Shown in pieces: positions 36,973 through 46,033 of a DNA stretch of 64,000 bases (positions are counted from its first letter, which is position 1; every line of letters begins with the position of its first letter). The stretch spans positions 248,001-312,000 of the forward strand of contig JADZCM010000017.1 of the NCBI GenBank assembly GCA_020851555.1, given 5' to 3'. The stretch comes from Bryobacterales bacterium. Its GTDB lineage: Bacteria; Acidobacteriota; Terriglobia; Bryobacterales; Bryobacteraceae. The notes beneath the pieces were generated by a model that was not told where the DNA came from, ran no database searches, and saw only the letters and a program-made list of their open reading frames with translations. Made by a program: the position numbers and the translations under genes.

Positions 36973-38307
36973 GTGTCTGGCACATCATTTGAGATCATTG
37001 CGATCATCCTCCTGGTGCTCGCAAACGGCGTCTTCGCGCTTTCGGAGATGGCCATTGCCGCCGCCCGCAAGGCCCGTCTGCGACAGCACGCCGAAGAGGG
37101 AAGCCGGCAGGCGAAAGTCGCTCTGGAACTGGCCGGCGATCCCAACCAGTTTTTGTCGACGGTCCAGGTAGGGATAACGCTGATCGCCACGCTGACCGGG
37201 GCGTACGGCGGCGCGACTCTGGCCCAGGAACTCGGCGCCTACCTGAACGCGTCGCCCCTTGTGGCGCCCCACGGCGGATCCATCGCCATGACCATCGTGG
37301 TCGTGGCCATCAGCTTTCTGTCCCTGATTCTCGGGGAACTGGTCCCCAAGCGCATAGCTCTCGCCGGCCCGGAACGCATCGCTCTGGCCGTGGCCATCCC
37401 GATGCGCGCGCTCTCGAAGGCCGCCGGCCCCATCGTCTGGCTGCTCAGCAAGACCACCGATTGGACGCTCCGGCTGATGCATGTCCGCCCGCCGACCGAA
37501 CCGCCGGTCACCGAGGAAGAGATCAAGCAGATGATCGAGGAGGGGACCGAAGCGGGCGCCTTCGAAGAGGCGGAACAGGAGATGATCGAGGGCGTCTTCA
37601 ACCTGGGCGACCGCCGCGTGGCCGAACTGATGCGGCCGCGGATGAACATCGTCTGGATCGACGCCCAGGAGTCTCCCGAGGACTTCTGGGCGACCGTCAG
37701 CGGAAGCACTTATTCGCGCTTCCCGGTGGGCGACGGAAGCCTGGACCAGATCACCGGTTACGTGCACGTTAAGGATCTGTTGGGACTTCACATCGTGGGC
37801 CGGCCGGCGGAGTGGAAGTCGGTCCTGCGTCCCTTGCCGGCCGTGCCCGAGACGATGCTCGCCTTGAAGGTCCTGGAGGTGTTCCAGCAGTCGCGCACGC
37901 ACATCGCGCTGGTGGTGAACGAGCACGGCGGCGCCGAGGGGCTGATCACCATACACGACATCCTGGAGGCGGTGGTCGGGGACCTGCCCGCGCCGGGAGA
38001 CAAGCCCGAAGTTCAAGCCACCCAGCGCGAGGACGGATCCTGGCTGGTGGATGGGGCAATGCCGGTCTTCGAGTTCAAGGATCTGCTGGAGTTAAAAGAG
38101 CTTCCCGGGGAAGAGAGCGGCAGTTTCACAACCCTGGGCGGCTTTGTCGTCTCCCGGCTAGGGCGGCTCCCGGCGGCCGGAGATACGTTTGAGGTGGGCA
38201 ACCGGCGCTACGAAGTGGTGGACATGGACCGCAACCGGGTGGACAAGGTCCTGGTCAGCGAGATGGTGCGGCCGCCGGCCAAGGGAGAACAGAGCGCGGG
38301 AGCTTGA
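36973..38307 (+). CDS. CorC/HlyC-type membrane protein (CNNM-CBS family)
   Basis: 444 residues from a GTG. The N-terminal CNNM membrane domain (FEIIAIILLVLANGVFALSEMA, QVGITLIATLTGAYGG) is followed by a pair of CBS domains (residues 210-340; MRPRMNIVWID, VHVKDLLG) and a C-terminal transporter-associated domain (residues 355-435; FTTLGGFV). Such proteins are linked to magnesium or cobalt efflux. Its 3' end overlaps the convergent deformylase gene by 53 bases. Confidence 0.9.
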   Translation: MSGTSFEIIAIILLVLANGVFALSEMAIAAARKARLRQHAEEGSRQAKVALELAGDPNQFLSTVQVGITLIATLTGAYGGATLAQELGAYLNASPLVAPHGGSIAMTIVVVAISFLSLILGELVPKRIALAGPERIALAVAIPMRALSKAAGPIVWLLSKTTDWTLRLMHVRPPTEPPVTEEEIKQMIEEGTEAGAFEEAEQEMIEGVFNLGDRRVAELMRPRMNIVWIDAQESPEDFWATVSGSTYSRFPVGDGSLDQITGYVHVKDLLGLHIVGRPAEWKSVLRPLPAVPETMLALKVLEVFQQSRTHIALVVNEHGGAEGLITIHDILEAVVGDLPAPGDKPEVQATQREDGSWLVDGAMPVFEFKDLLELKELPGEESGSFTTLGGFVVSRLGRLPAAGDTFEVGNRRYEVVDMDRNRVDKVLVSEMVRPPAKGEQSAGA

Positions 38308-38809
38308 TTTGCCGCTCGTGCTCCTCCCGGGTGCGGAAGCTGTTGCGGTCAATGGCGCGGTCGATCGCCAGAACGCCGTCCAGGTGATCCATCTCGTGCT
38401 GTAGGAGCTCGGAGAGGGCGCCGGACGCCGGAAGCGTGCGCGCCTCGCCGTTCCCGTCCAGATATCGAATGAATGTCTCGCGCGCCCGCTCGACTTGCAC
38501 CAACAGGCCGGGAAACGAGAAGCAGTCGTCCCACAGCCGCATGCGCTCCTCGCTGAGGCGCTCACAGACCGGATTCAACAGCGAGTAGGATCTTCCTTCA
38601 AACTCCAGGTAGACAATCCTCCAGGGCTGCCCGATCTGGATGGCGCTGATCCCCCGCCCGAAGCCGTGGGCCGACCGGAACTCGTGCAGGGTGTCCCGGA
38701 GATCCACGAGGACCGGAGCAGCATCCGCCGGCCAACCGACAGGCTGCGACTTCTCACGCAGGACCGGGTCGCCGAGTTGGAGGATCCTCCTCGCCGCCAT
38801 CAGCCTCAT
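38255..38809 (-). CDS. def: Peptide deformylase, divergent type
   Basis: 184 residues. The three deformylase motifs are recognisable but varied: GRGISAIQIG (usual GxGxAAxQ), DDCFSFPG with the metal-binding Cys96 (usual EGCLS), and QHEMDHLDG with His138, Glu139 and His142. It removes the formyl group from nascent proteins. The divergent motifs suggest a type-III or secondary deformylase, so another def gene may exist. Its C-terminus is coded opposite the end of the CNNM gene. Confidence 0.87.
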   Translation of the reverse strand: MRLMAARRILQLGDPVLREKSQPVGWPADAAPVLVDLRDTLHEFRSAHGFGRGISAIQIGQPWRIVYLEFEGRSYSLLNPVCERLSEERMRLWDDCFSFPGLLVQVERARETFIRYLDGNGEARTLPASGALSELLQHEMDHLDGVLAIDRAIDRNSFRTREEHERQIKLPRSVLPWPAAAPSR

Positions 38810-38823
38810 GCTAGCATCCGCTC

Positions 38824-40590
38824 ATGGTTTCACGGCGCGGTTTCATCGGCTCGCTGGCCGCGCACCGGCTGGCGAGCGCGGCAGCAGGCGCCGGAGAGGT
38901 CCGGCTTGCGCGGGATGGGACTCTGCGCCTTCGGAACGGACGGCTGTTCTGCGCCCTCGGCGGGTTCCACGCAAACGTGTTGCCGCTTTCCCGCCTGAAG
39001 CTCAGCGGCGAAGAGATGGAACGGGTCCGGCCTTACGTTTGGTCCGCTCAGAAGACCGACGGTCAGGGGCACGTCGACCTCTGGGACGCCTCCGACCAGA
39101 TGATGGACCAGTGGTTCCGGCAACTGGCTGCCGACGGCGTCACCGCCTTGCGCCTCTTCGCGAGGGCCCGCGTGGGCAACGACGTGCTCGATCTCTGCGG
39201 AAAACTGAATCCCGAGTTGAGGCAGGTGTTCCACCGGGCCTATGCGGTGGCGCGTCCGTACGGAATACGGTTTCTGCAACAGATCCTGCCGGAGCCGGGC
39301 TCATCGTGCTACGTCAGCCGCGGTTCGATCGAGCGGCGCGTGCTTCCGCGATACTCGGCATCCGAACTGGAAACGCTGACTCCGGCCCAGGCGCGTTTCC
39401 TCAAGGACGGAAAACGGGTGACGCTCCAGGAGTCGTTCACCGACCCCGACGTGCTGGCCTGCCAGAAACTCTACCTGGAGCAGGCCATGGACTGGATTGC
39501 CACCGAGCCGCAGGTATTCGCCGTCGAGATCTACAACGAACAGGGCTGGAACGGAAGGCAGTATCAATTCCCGGTCGAAGACGCGGAGATCCGGTGGTCT
39601 AAAGAGATCGTCGACACCATCAGGAGACGGTTGCCGCGCATGTTGGTGACCTTGTCGCACCCAGGCTTTGGCATCACCGGCTATGACCCCTTCAAATGGG
39701 TTCGCGGGGCGGGTGTGGACTTCTACTCCCCACACGCCTATGCCGGAATCAGCGGCGAGAGCGCGGCCATTGACTTCGCCGCCGTAACCGCGGCCAGCAG
39801 TCTCATCATGAACGCCGGCCTGCCCAGTTTCTACGGGGAGTGGGGGGTATTCAACAGTCCCGTGCCTCTGGAATTGAAGCGCTTCAGCCACCGGGACGCC
39901 CTCTGGCTGTGCCTGATGAACGGCGAAACGGGCTTCATGCAGTGGACCAACGAGTTCCCGGAGGAGTTCCGCTGGCCGTCCAGGATCATGCGAGCCTTGC
40001 CCGCGGACTTCTCCCCGGCGCCTCCGGAATTGGCGGTCGGGATAGGCGAAACCTACCGGCGGTTCCAGGACAACACCCGCTACGCGGCGTTCGCGCCCGG
40101 CGAATTTCCCGGCTTCGAACTGAATCGCGAGAAGCAGCGCGACGAGAACATACAACGGATCTTCGCCGCCTATCAGCGCTCGCTCGACACGGGAGTTCCC
40201 ATCCGCTTCGACGTGAACGGGAAAGGACGGATCTCCCTCCCGGACTTCGCCGGTCTCGATCTCTCGCGAAGGGCGCGTCCCATTCAGGCCGTCGGCGGGT
40301 ACCAGGCGCGATATCTGAAGGATGCGCACAACCCGCTCTGGCTCGCCTATCTCCGGAAACGGAAGGTGCAGGCGTTCGGTTCGCATTATGTGGGGGTACC
40401 GGAGCCAGCGCCTTTGGAGATCCGGCTGCGCCTGCCGGCGGGCCGGTACACGGCGCGCTTGCTGAACCTGAGCGCGGGGAAGCTGGAAACATCCTCTGTG
40501 GACGCCAACCACGCGTTTAAGGTGTCCCCCAACACCAGCAGCGACTATGTTGTTCTGATCTCCGGCTCCCGCGTCAGGATTGACCTGTAG
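38824..40590 (+). CDS. Tat-exported clan GH-A glycoside hydrolase-like protein
   Basis: 588 residues. MVSRRGFIGSLAA is a twin-arginine signal. The TIM barrel (about residues 40-420) has the clan GH-A pair: Asn238-Glu239 in AVEIYNEQGW as acid/base, and Glu339 in SFYGEWGVF as nucleophile. A beta-domain follows. It probably hydrolyses a beta-linked polysaccharide outside the cytoplasm, in the GH5-like style; the substrate is unknown. It is divergent from the deformylase gene (14-base gap). Confidence 0.8.
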   Translation: MVSRRGFIGSLAAHRLASAAAGAGEVRLARDGTLRLRNGRLFCALGGFHANVLPLSRLKLSGEEMERVRPYVWSAQKTDGQGHVDLWDASDQMMDQWFRQLAADGVTALRLFARARVGNDVLDLCGKLNPELRQVFHRAYAVARPYGIRFLQQILPEPGSSCYVSRGSIERRVLPRYSASELETLTPAQARFLKDGKRVTLQESFTDPDVLACQKLYLEQAMDWIATEPQVFAVEIYNEQGWNGRQYQFPVEDAEIRWSKEIVDTIRRRLPRMLVTLSHPGFGITGYDPFKWVRGAGVDFYSPHAYAGISGESAAIDFAAVTAASSLIMNAGLPSFYGEWGVFNSPVPLELKRFSHRDALWLCLMNGETGFMQWTNEFPEEFRWPSRIMRALPADFSPAPPELAVGIGETYRRFQDNTRYAAFAPGEFPGFELNREKQRDENIQRIFAAYQRSLDTGVPIRFDVNGKGRISLPDFAGLDLSRRARPIQAVGGYQARYLKDAHNPLWLAYLRKRKVQAFGSHYVGVPEPAPLEIRLRLPAGRYTARLLNLSAGKLETSSVDANHAFKVSPNTSSDYVVLISGSRVRIDL

Positions 40591-40663
40591 CCGGCGCTCC
40601 TGCCGGAAGCGAAGGCCCGCTGGTGTGCCGCGTCCGCCGGGCCGCTGCTATGCTGGTGTTCCA

Positions 40664-42157
40664 ATGGCTGAGAAACTGACCAGAAGAGCGGTCCTAGGCG
40701 GTTTCGCCGGAACCGCACTGGCAGCGGGGCAGGCCGCCGCCTCATCGCGGTTCCTGGGGATCACCGTCATGCCGGAGTATGTCCAGTCGGAGGGCATCGA
40801 CCGTGTTCTCGACAACATCGCCGGCCGCGCCGGGGCCTCCGCCGTGGCCACCTCTCCGTATGTGATGGCGCCGGCGGATGAGAAGACGGGCTCTCGCGAA
40901 CCTCCGATCGATGCCGGAGCGGGCAGCGTGCGGCTGCTGGACCGGCCGTTGTGGGGCAAGCGCGAGCTGTTCGTATCCACCGCCCCCAGTTACGCTCCGG
41001 ACGTTCGCCTCTACCGCGGTCTGCGCTACCAGCCGGCCGCGCCGGACGGCCTGACCCGCCGGCAGGGCGCCCTGATCGCGGATTTCGTGCGGGCCGCCAA
41101 GGCCCGGCGCCTGCGGGTGTACTTCCAGATTCAGGCGGCCATTCCTCCCGGCTACCGCGTCCAGTTCGGAGGACCTGCCGAAGCGGACCGTCCGCGGCTG
41201 CCGGACGGGCGCGTGCCGCCGCGCCGCGTCGCCAACAACGGCAGCCTTGCCAGTGCGGAGATCGCAGCTTACACACAGGCTCTCATCCGCGACCTGTGCG
41301 CGGCCTACCCGGAAATCGATGGAATCCGCGTCGACTGGCCTGAGTATCCGCCCTACATGCTCGACGACGTGTTTCTGGATTTCTCCGCACCGGCCCGGGC
41401 CGCCGCCGCGCGGCTGGGGTTTTCCTTCGACCGCATGAAGCGGGACGCCGGCGCCGCCTATGCGCTCCTTCACGGCGGGCTGAAAGACGGGGATCTGCGC
41501 GTCTGGCTGGAAGGGGATGGCGGCCGCTATGCCCTGGTTGACACGCTGGCGCACCGGCCGGGCCTGCTCGAACTCATGCGCTTCAAAGCGGCGCTCGTGG
41601 AGGAACTGCTGGCCGGCTTCCGGCGGGCGCTCACTCAGGCAGGCGGCGCGGCGAAGGAACTGGTCCCGAACGCCTTTCCGCCCCCGTTCTCATGGGTCTC
41701 GGGTATGGATTTCGCCGCGGCCGCCCGGCACGCCGAGGGGATCAGCGTGAAGCTCTACACCATGCACTGGCCGATGATCCTGCGGTTCTACGGAGACCAG
41801 CTTCACCAGGCGAATGCCGCGGTCTCCGAAGCGTTGCTCGTGAGGACTCTCAGCCGGTTGTTCGACATCACCGACGATGGCGGCCCCGGCCGGTTGGCCG
41901 GCTGGCGCTACCCGGAACCTGAGGAGGCCCACCTCGCCGGCCTGGAGGCGCAGGCCAGGAAGATCCGGCAGGCGCAGGCAGCGGCGGGCACGGTCCCCGT
42001 CTATGCGCTGGCGCATGGATATGGGCCGGCCGCCGACTTCCGGCGCCGCTTCCAGGCGGCATGGTTGGCCTCGGGCGGCCGGGTTTGGCTCAACCGGTAC
42101 GGCTACCTGTCCGACGAGAAACTCGCCGCCGCCCGCGAAGTCACGCAAACGGCTTAG
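40664..42157 (+). CDS. Tat-exported TIM-barrel protein, possible glycoside hydrolase
   Basis: 497 residues from ATG 40664. The Tat signal reads TRRAVLGGFAGTALAAG. The rest looks like a TIM barrel, with GIRVDWPEYPPYML placed as a strand-4 end carrying Asp and Glu, and later SVKLYTMHWPM. No named family is certain. It follows the GH-A protein by 73 bases on the same strand and may act on the same sugar polymer. Confidence 0.6.
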   Translation: MAEKLTRRAVLGGFAGTALAAGQAAASSRFLGITVMPEYVQSEGIDRVLDNIAGRAGASAVATSPYVMAPADEKTGSREPPIDAGAGSVRLLDRPLWGKRELFVSTAPSYAPDVRLYRGLRYQPAAPDGLTRRQGALIADFVRAAKARRLRVYFQIQAAIPPGYRVQFGGPAEADRPRLPDGRVPPRRVANNGSLASAEIAAYTQALIRDLCAAYPEIDGIRVDWPEYPPYMLDDVFLDFSAPARAAAARLGFSFDRMKRDAGAAYALLHGGLKDGDLRVWLEGDGGRYALVDTLAHRPGLLELMRFKAALVEELLAGFRRALTQAGGAAKELVPNAFPPPFSWVSGMDFAAAARHAEGISVKLYTMHWPMILRFYGDQLHQANAAVSEALLVRTLSRLFDITDDGGPGRLAGWRYPEPEEAHLAGLEAQARKIRQAQAAAGTVPVYALAHGYGPAADFRRRFQAAWLASGGRVWLNRYGYLSDEKLAAAREVTQTA

Positions 42158-42176
42158 CCTGACTTCCGCGGTCGGG

Positions 42177-42600
42177 CTAATTCGAGATAATGGCCGGCAC
42201 GATGAATCTCCCGACGAGCGCGAAGTGCTCGGGATATTCCGGCTGCTTCCAGTCTGATGTGCATAGGACGACCAAGTCCGCCCGCGGGATCACCATCAGG
42301 TACTGACCACCGTAGCCCCGCGCGTAGAACCCCTCATACCCGCCGATGCTGGTGATCCACCACATGAGACCGTAGCTTGCCTTCTCGCCATGGAATTCAC
42401 CGCGGTTCTGGACCGTCACCGATTCCGCAATGTACGCGGGCGATATGAGTTCCGCGCCGCGCTATCAGCAGGCTTCGGACATGCGGCAACTCCGCCCGGA
42501 TCCGGGCATCCAGCCGCGTTAGCCTTGTTCTATCCAGCCGCTCCCGGGACGGCGGCGACATTGGCCAATCACCCGCGTATGCGGACCGCGCCGCTGCGGC
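42177..42600 (-). pseudogene. Serine hydrolase (beta-lactamase family) remnant with internal deletion
   Basis: Reading from about 42600 down, one frame shows the start of a class C-type serine hydrolase (DWPMSPPSRERLD, then RLDARIRAELPHVRSLL and IARRG). At about 42440 this changes abruptly into the C-terminal end in another frame (ISPAYIAESVTVQNRG, YGLMWWITSIGGYEGFYARG, GGQYLMVIPRADLVVL) ending at 42177. The middle, including the catalytic SxxK and YxN motifs, is absent. The gene is dead: a large deletion plus a frame change. It marks the left side of the accessory patch. Confidence 0.7.
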
Positions 42601-42741
42601 GGCCAGCAGTTCGATTCGGATCCTGCTTGGACCATGAACGGCCGTTTTCTGGCCGTTGGACCCTGGCCGGACCCTGCTTTCCACGTTGGTAATTCGCGTG
42701 CCTTCCGCGCGCAGTACATCCGTCTGTAGGGGATAAACGAA

Positions 42742-42934
42742 ATGAAGGTTCGGGATGTAATCAAGGCGATGGAAAAGGACGCTTTGGGTGATCGACCGGA
42801 CGCGTGGCGACCACCGGCAGTACCGGCACCCCGGCCGCCTCGAAGCGGGAACGGTTACGGTTCCCGGCCACCCCGGAGACGACATGCCTGCGGGAACGCT
42901 AAACTCCATACTGAAGAAGGCAGGGCTGAAATGA
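42742..42934 (+). pseudogene. hicA: hicA toxin gene with one-base frameshift
   Basis: The first 13 codons (MKVRDVIKAMEKD) match the start of HicA mRNA interferases. The remainder is in another frame: WVIDRTRGDHRQYRHPG, then GTVTVPGHPGDDMPAGTLN and SILKKAGLK, which is a normal HicA, including the catalytic His in GDHRQYRHP. An extra T in the run 42783-42785 causes the break. The stop overlaps the hicB start (ATGA). If the sequence is right, the toxin is inactive. Confidence 0.75.
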
Positions 42935-43149
42935 AAGAGTATGCCGTCGTCTTTGAAAAGGCGCAGAACAACTGGGCGGCGTACGTGCCGGATCTCCCCG
43001 GTTGTGTCACCACTGGCAAGACGCTTGAGGAAACGCGCCTTCTGATCGCGGAAGCGATCGAGTTTCACATCGAGGGGATGCGACTGCACGGCGAATCCGT
43101 TCCCGAGCCGACGGCGGTGGCGGAGTCGATCCCAGTCCGGGCGGCGTGA
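42931..43149 (+). CDS. hicB: HicB antitoxin
   Basis: 72 residues with the HicB fold: YAVVFEKAQNNWAAYVPDLPGC, then TLEETRLLIAEAIEFHIEGM. It lacks an added DNA-binding domain, as the short HicB forms do. The ATG at 42931 overlaps the hicA stop by four bases. It is intact although its toxin partner is frameshifted, which is the expected direction of decay. Confidence 0.85.
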   Translation: MKEYAVVFEKAQNNWAAYVPDLPGCVTTGKTLEETRLLIAEAIEFHIEGMRLHGESVPEPTAVAESIPVRAA

Positions 43150-43159
43150 GCATGCCTTC

Positions 43160-43686
43160 ATGGACAGGATGGGCGGGAGTCCGATCCTGAGCGGTCAAGA
43201 GGTGCCATCGAGCCCGCAGCCCAGTCCATTTGCGAGGATTCAGTTTCGGTCACTGATCTTGCTGTCCAGCTAGGCAAACGGAACCAGACCATTTTCAAAG
43301 TTATCCGGCGGCTCAACATCGAGCCCATAAAGCGCCGCAGCGCTGGCCATCGCGGCCAACTCGTCTCGTATGTTACAGGTCAGGAATCTCGGCTGATGCC
43401 AGCCGAGTTGCGCTCTCTGGCGCTGCCTTCAAAAACCGACGGCACTCTGACAACCCCGCCCCAGTATCTGCCGGATGATCAGGGCGTGTTCTACCTGCTC
43501 CAACTGGAACCGGAACACGATCCGGGACGAATCGAAGTTGGGTTTGCCGTGAGCCTGCAGGGCGGCATCGCGTACAGCGAATTTGAGCCCGGCCGGTACT
43601 ACTCCGTGGCCCTCATCGCGTTGGGCCTCCGCCAGCGCCAGAGCATTGACGAAGTGATCGGTGAAGACGGAGCCATTCTGGGATGA
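43160..43686 (+). pseudogene. Helix-turn-helix plus T5orf172/GIY-YIG-like gene, frame-broken
   Basis: From about 43225 one frame reads as a helix-turn-helix segment (VSVTDLAVQLGKRNQTIFKV, IRRLNIEPIKRR), then a domain starting GVFYLLQLEPEHDPGRIEVG that resembles the T5orf172/MUG113 branch of GIY-YIG nucleases. The usual ERLRxH stretch after VGF is absent. No ATG, GTG or TTG exists in this frame between the hicB stop and 43396, while a good ATG at 43160 opens in a different frame. I therefore read it as frameshifted. An N-terminally short form of 96 residues could start at 43396. Its stop overlaps the next start (ATGA). Confidence 0.45.
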
Positions 43687-44237
43687 ACATTGCCGAACGG
43701 AGGTTGATAACACGCGCTCTTGGCCCGGCGGTCATCGCTGTCATGGACCGGGTTGACCTCCGGCCGGAGCCGGGCGCGTGGAGGACTTTGGCGCGGGCCG
43801 TCATCCTGTCGGCCGGAGACGTGGCCAGCGATCCATGCGGCCGGGTCATCCTTGCGGCGATCTGCCGGAGGGCAGTGGTGGGGGATGACCGCGTGCCGGG
43901 CCGCATTGGCGAACACCGTTTGTCGGAGGGTTGCTACTCCTTCAATGAGGCCATGACGCTGGCGGCGGCACACCTGAAGCAACCCGGCCGCGCCGGGCTA
44001 GCCCTGGGACTGTTGCGGCAGGGCTGGACGGTCCGACCACTCCTCCGGCAGTTTTACGGTATCGACTCCGGCCCGTCGTGGGACGATGCGGCTGAACGCC
44101 GAGCATTTCGTAGGACCTTGCAGCGCAGCAAAGAAGCCGTTAATTGTCGGCCACCTCACTGGGGTGCTGTTTCAGCCATGGCAGCGCCCGTTTTTGCACA
44201 TTCCTATGGTTTGCGGCTGAAGCGTAAGCCGTCCTGA
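43683..44237 (+). CDS. Hypothetical protein next to the retron
   Basis: 184 residues, starting with ATGA overlapping the previous gene, so the two were translated together. It is rich in Arg and Ala with no membrane segment or clear motif; the middle (EHRLSEGCYSFNEAMTLAAAHL) is probably helical. I do not recognise a family. It is convergent with the retron reverse transcriptase, 45 bases away. Confidence 0.5.
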   Translation: MNIAERRLITRALGPAVIAVMDRVDLRPEPGAWRTLARAVILSAGDVASDPCGRVILAAICRRAVVGDDRVPGRIGEHRLSEGCYSFNEAMTLAAAHLKQPGRAGLALGLLRQGWTVRPLLRQFYGIDSGPSWDDAAERRAFRRTLQRSKEAVNCRPPHWGAVSAMAAPVFAHSYGLRLKRKPS

Positions 44238-44282
44238 CAGTCGAGGTCGGGAGGGAACCTACGGCTGGCTTGCGGCCAATGC

Positions 44283-46019
44283 CTATGGAGCCGTTGCACC
44301 GACAACGGCAGCGTGGTCCTTGACGATACGGGCAATATTCGTCAGTAATGGGCCGAACCCTTTGAAATTGATGGTGTCGGCTTTGGGACGGACGACCTGA
44401 TGGGCGAAAATCTTCTTCCCGTAGTGCTTGGTGCTGTCGTAGTCGTTTGCTGCTACGAAGGTTTTCCCGCCGATGACGGTAGCCTTGATGGCTGCATCGA
44501 AAAAATCCTCGATTTTGGATTCCTTGGCGTTGTTCAGCAGGGGCGTGGGTACGGCATACAAGTTGCGAACCACGTGCGTGTAGGCGTCCGTCGCCTTTAC
44601 TGCTTTCTTACTTACCTCTCTGATGGCGCTGCGGATGGGGTTTGCGCCGTTGTCATTATCGTACAGCACGATGACTGGCTGCTTGAGCCCCGGCGCTTTA
44701 AAACGGTCCGTTTCCCTGCTGTAGGTCCCAATGAAATGCTTCAAGTGGCCGGTGCCGCCATCCTTGAGGCCAAGAATGCGTGCGGTGCTAGAACGGGCGT
44801 ACTTGTATATTCGCACCTTCAGATGTCTTTTGCCGTTGCTGTCGATTTCCGCCAACTCCGGGAAGCTTGCCGCAAGGCTGCGGATCGCATGCGTGAGGTA
44901 CACGTTGTCGGTTTCGCCCTCGCAGAGAATCACCGGCTTGGATGCTGCGTAGAAGTCCCGGTAGATGAGGAATTGCCGGTACATGGATTCTCTACCAGCA
45001 GGATACCGGGTGTAGTTCACGTCCGACGCTATCTTCTTGTTGAATTGATCGATGCTGTCGATGAACCCCAACCGCCCGTGCAACTCGTCCAGGGATCCCG
45101 GGCGCTTTTCAAGGGTTTTCGTGCCTCCCTTGTCAATGATTCCCCAGAGCTCAAATTCCCCGGTGCTAAAGAGGCGGTGCACCATCGCGCGCACATTGTG
45201 CCGATAATCGTGGCGGACGTTGATCTTTTCATTCACCACGAGACCCGTGACATCCTGGCGTGAGGTGCGGTAGTTCATGCGCGTCTTGGAATTGTTGATA
45301 CGAAAGCCCGCATGATTGACGAGCGCCTGCACGTCAGGCCCCGGCAGCCACAGGTGCGGGTCTGTCGCTGAGGGCTTGGCAATCTCTGGAGGAAACTCCT
45401 TCTTGTTCGTCGAGAAGGTTAGATCGTCGGCGTACCGCGAGTAAGTGCACCCCACCTTGCTGGAAAGGCGCACGAGGTGCATGTCCATCACATGGGCGAT
45501 CAGATTGGAAATCACAGGGGAGCACGGACTACCCTGCGGCAGACCATTCGCGTGGCAGGCGATTTGTGCAATGGTGGTTGCCACGTGTTTCTGAAGCTGG
45601 AAATTGTGGTCCCGCAGGAAAAACCCCCGTACACGGCCGAAATTAATGCAAGGAAAGAAGTCCTCCAGGTCGAGATTGAATACCCACCGGCGTTTGCGGT
45701 GTTGCCGCGCGTTGGTGATAATGGAACGCTTCCGCTTGAAGCCGTGAGCGAGTTTGTCTTTTCGGTTCTTGGCCGTGTTGATCTCGTCAACGCAGTCCTG
45801 CAGCAGGTCCGAAAGGCGCTGCTGGACGAGTTTTAGATCGTCATCAGGCGCCGTAATCGTGCGCGTCCCGCCGTGCCGCTTAGGGATTTCAAACGTGGAG
45901 TATTTTTTTGCAGCGGGCTTTCTGTAAAGGATGTAGGAGAGACCGGAAGGCTCGAACCGCAGCAGCCTTGCAAGGTCACTCAGTGTCGCTGCGGATTGAA
46001 GGGAAGCAAGCCGGGGCAT
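44283..46019 (-). CDS. Retron reverse transcriptase fused to a TOPRIM domain (Ec67/Eco2-like)
   Basis: 578 residues. Residues 1-320 are a retron reverse transcriptase: region X NARQH (103-107), palm NLDLEDFFPCINF, GLPQGSPCSPVISNL (159-173), the active site YADD (196-199) and region Y VTG (257-259). Residues 360-575 are a TOPRIM domain with CEGETDNVYL (Glu367, Asp371) and VLYDNDNG (Asp454, Asp456), the acidic set that binds metal in nucleases and topoisomerases. This RT-TOPRIM fusion is the layout of retron Ec67, a known anti-phage retron in which the TOPRIM part is the presumed effector. No separate effector gene is then needed. A predicted msr-msd RNA lies 14 bases upstream on the same strand. 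Codon use and GC are lower than in the surroundings, suggesting transfer. Confidence 0.93.
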   Translation of the reverse strand: MPRLASLQSAATLSDLARLLRFEPSGLSYILYRKPAAKKYSTFEIPKRHGGTRTITAPDDDLKLVQQRLSDLLQDCVDEINTAKNRKDKLAHGFKRKRSIITNARQHRKRRWVFNLDLEDFFPCINFGRVRGFFLRDHNFQLQKHVATTIAQIACHANGLPQGSPCSPVISNLIAHVMDMHLVRLSSKVGCTYSRYADDLTFSTNKKEFPPEIAKPSATDPHLWLPGPDVQALVNHAGFRINNSKTRMNYRTSRQDVTGLVVNEKINVRHDYRHNVRAMVHRLFSTGEFELWGIIDKGGTKTLEKRPGSLDELHGRLGFIDSIDQFNKKIASDVNYTRYPAGRESMYRQFLIYRDFYAASKPVILCEGETDNVYLTHAIRSLAASFPELAEIDSNGKRHLKVRIYKYARSSTARILGLKDGGTGHLKHFIGTYSRETDRFKAPGLKQPVIVLYDNDNGANPIRSAIREVSKKAVKATDAYTHVVRNLYAVPTPLLNNAKESKIEDFFDAAIKATVIGGKTFVAANDYDSTKHYGKKIFAHQVVRPKADTINFKGFGPLLTNIARIVKDHAAVVGATAP

Positions 46020-46033
46020 GCGTCAGGAAAGGA

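Noticed and set aside
42158-42200. GGTCGGG followed by ATTCGA as a possible attachment-site copy of the tRNA-Pro 3' end
   Set aside because: Only two short pieces match, with different spacing; this is not above chance in a GC-rich genome.
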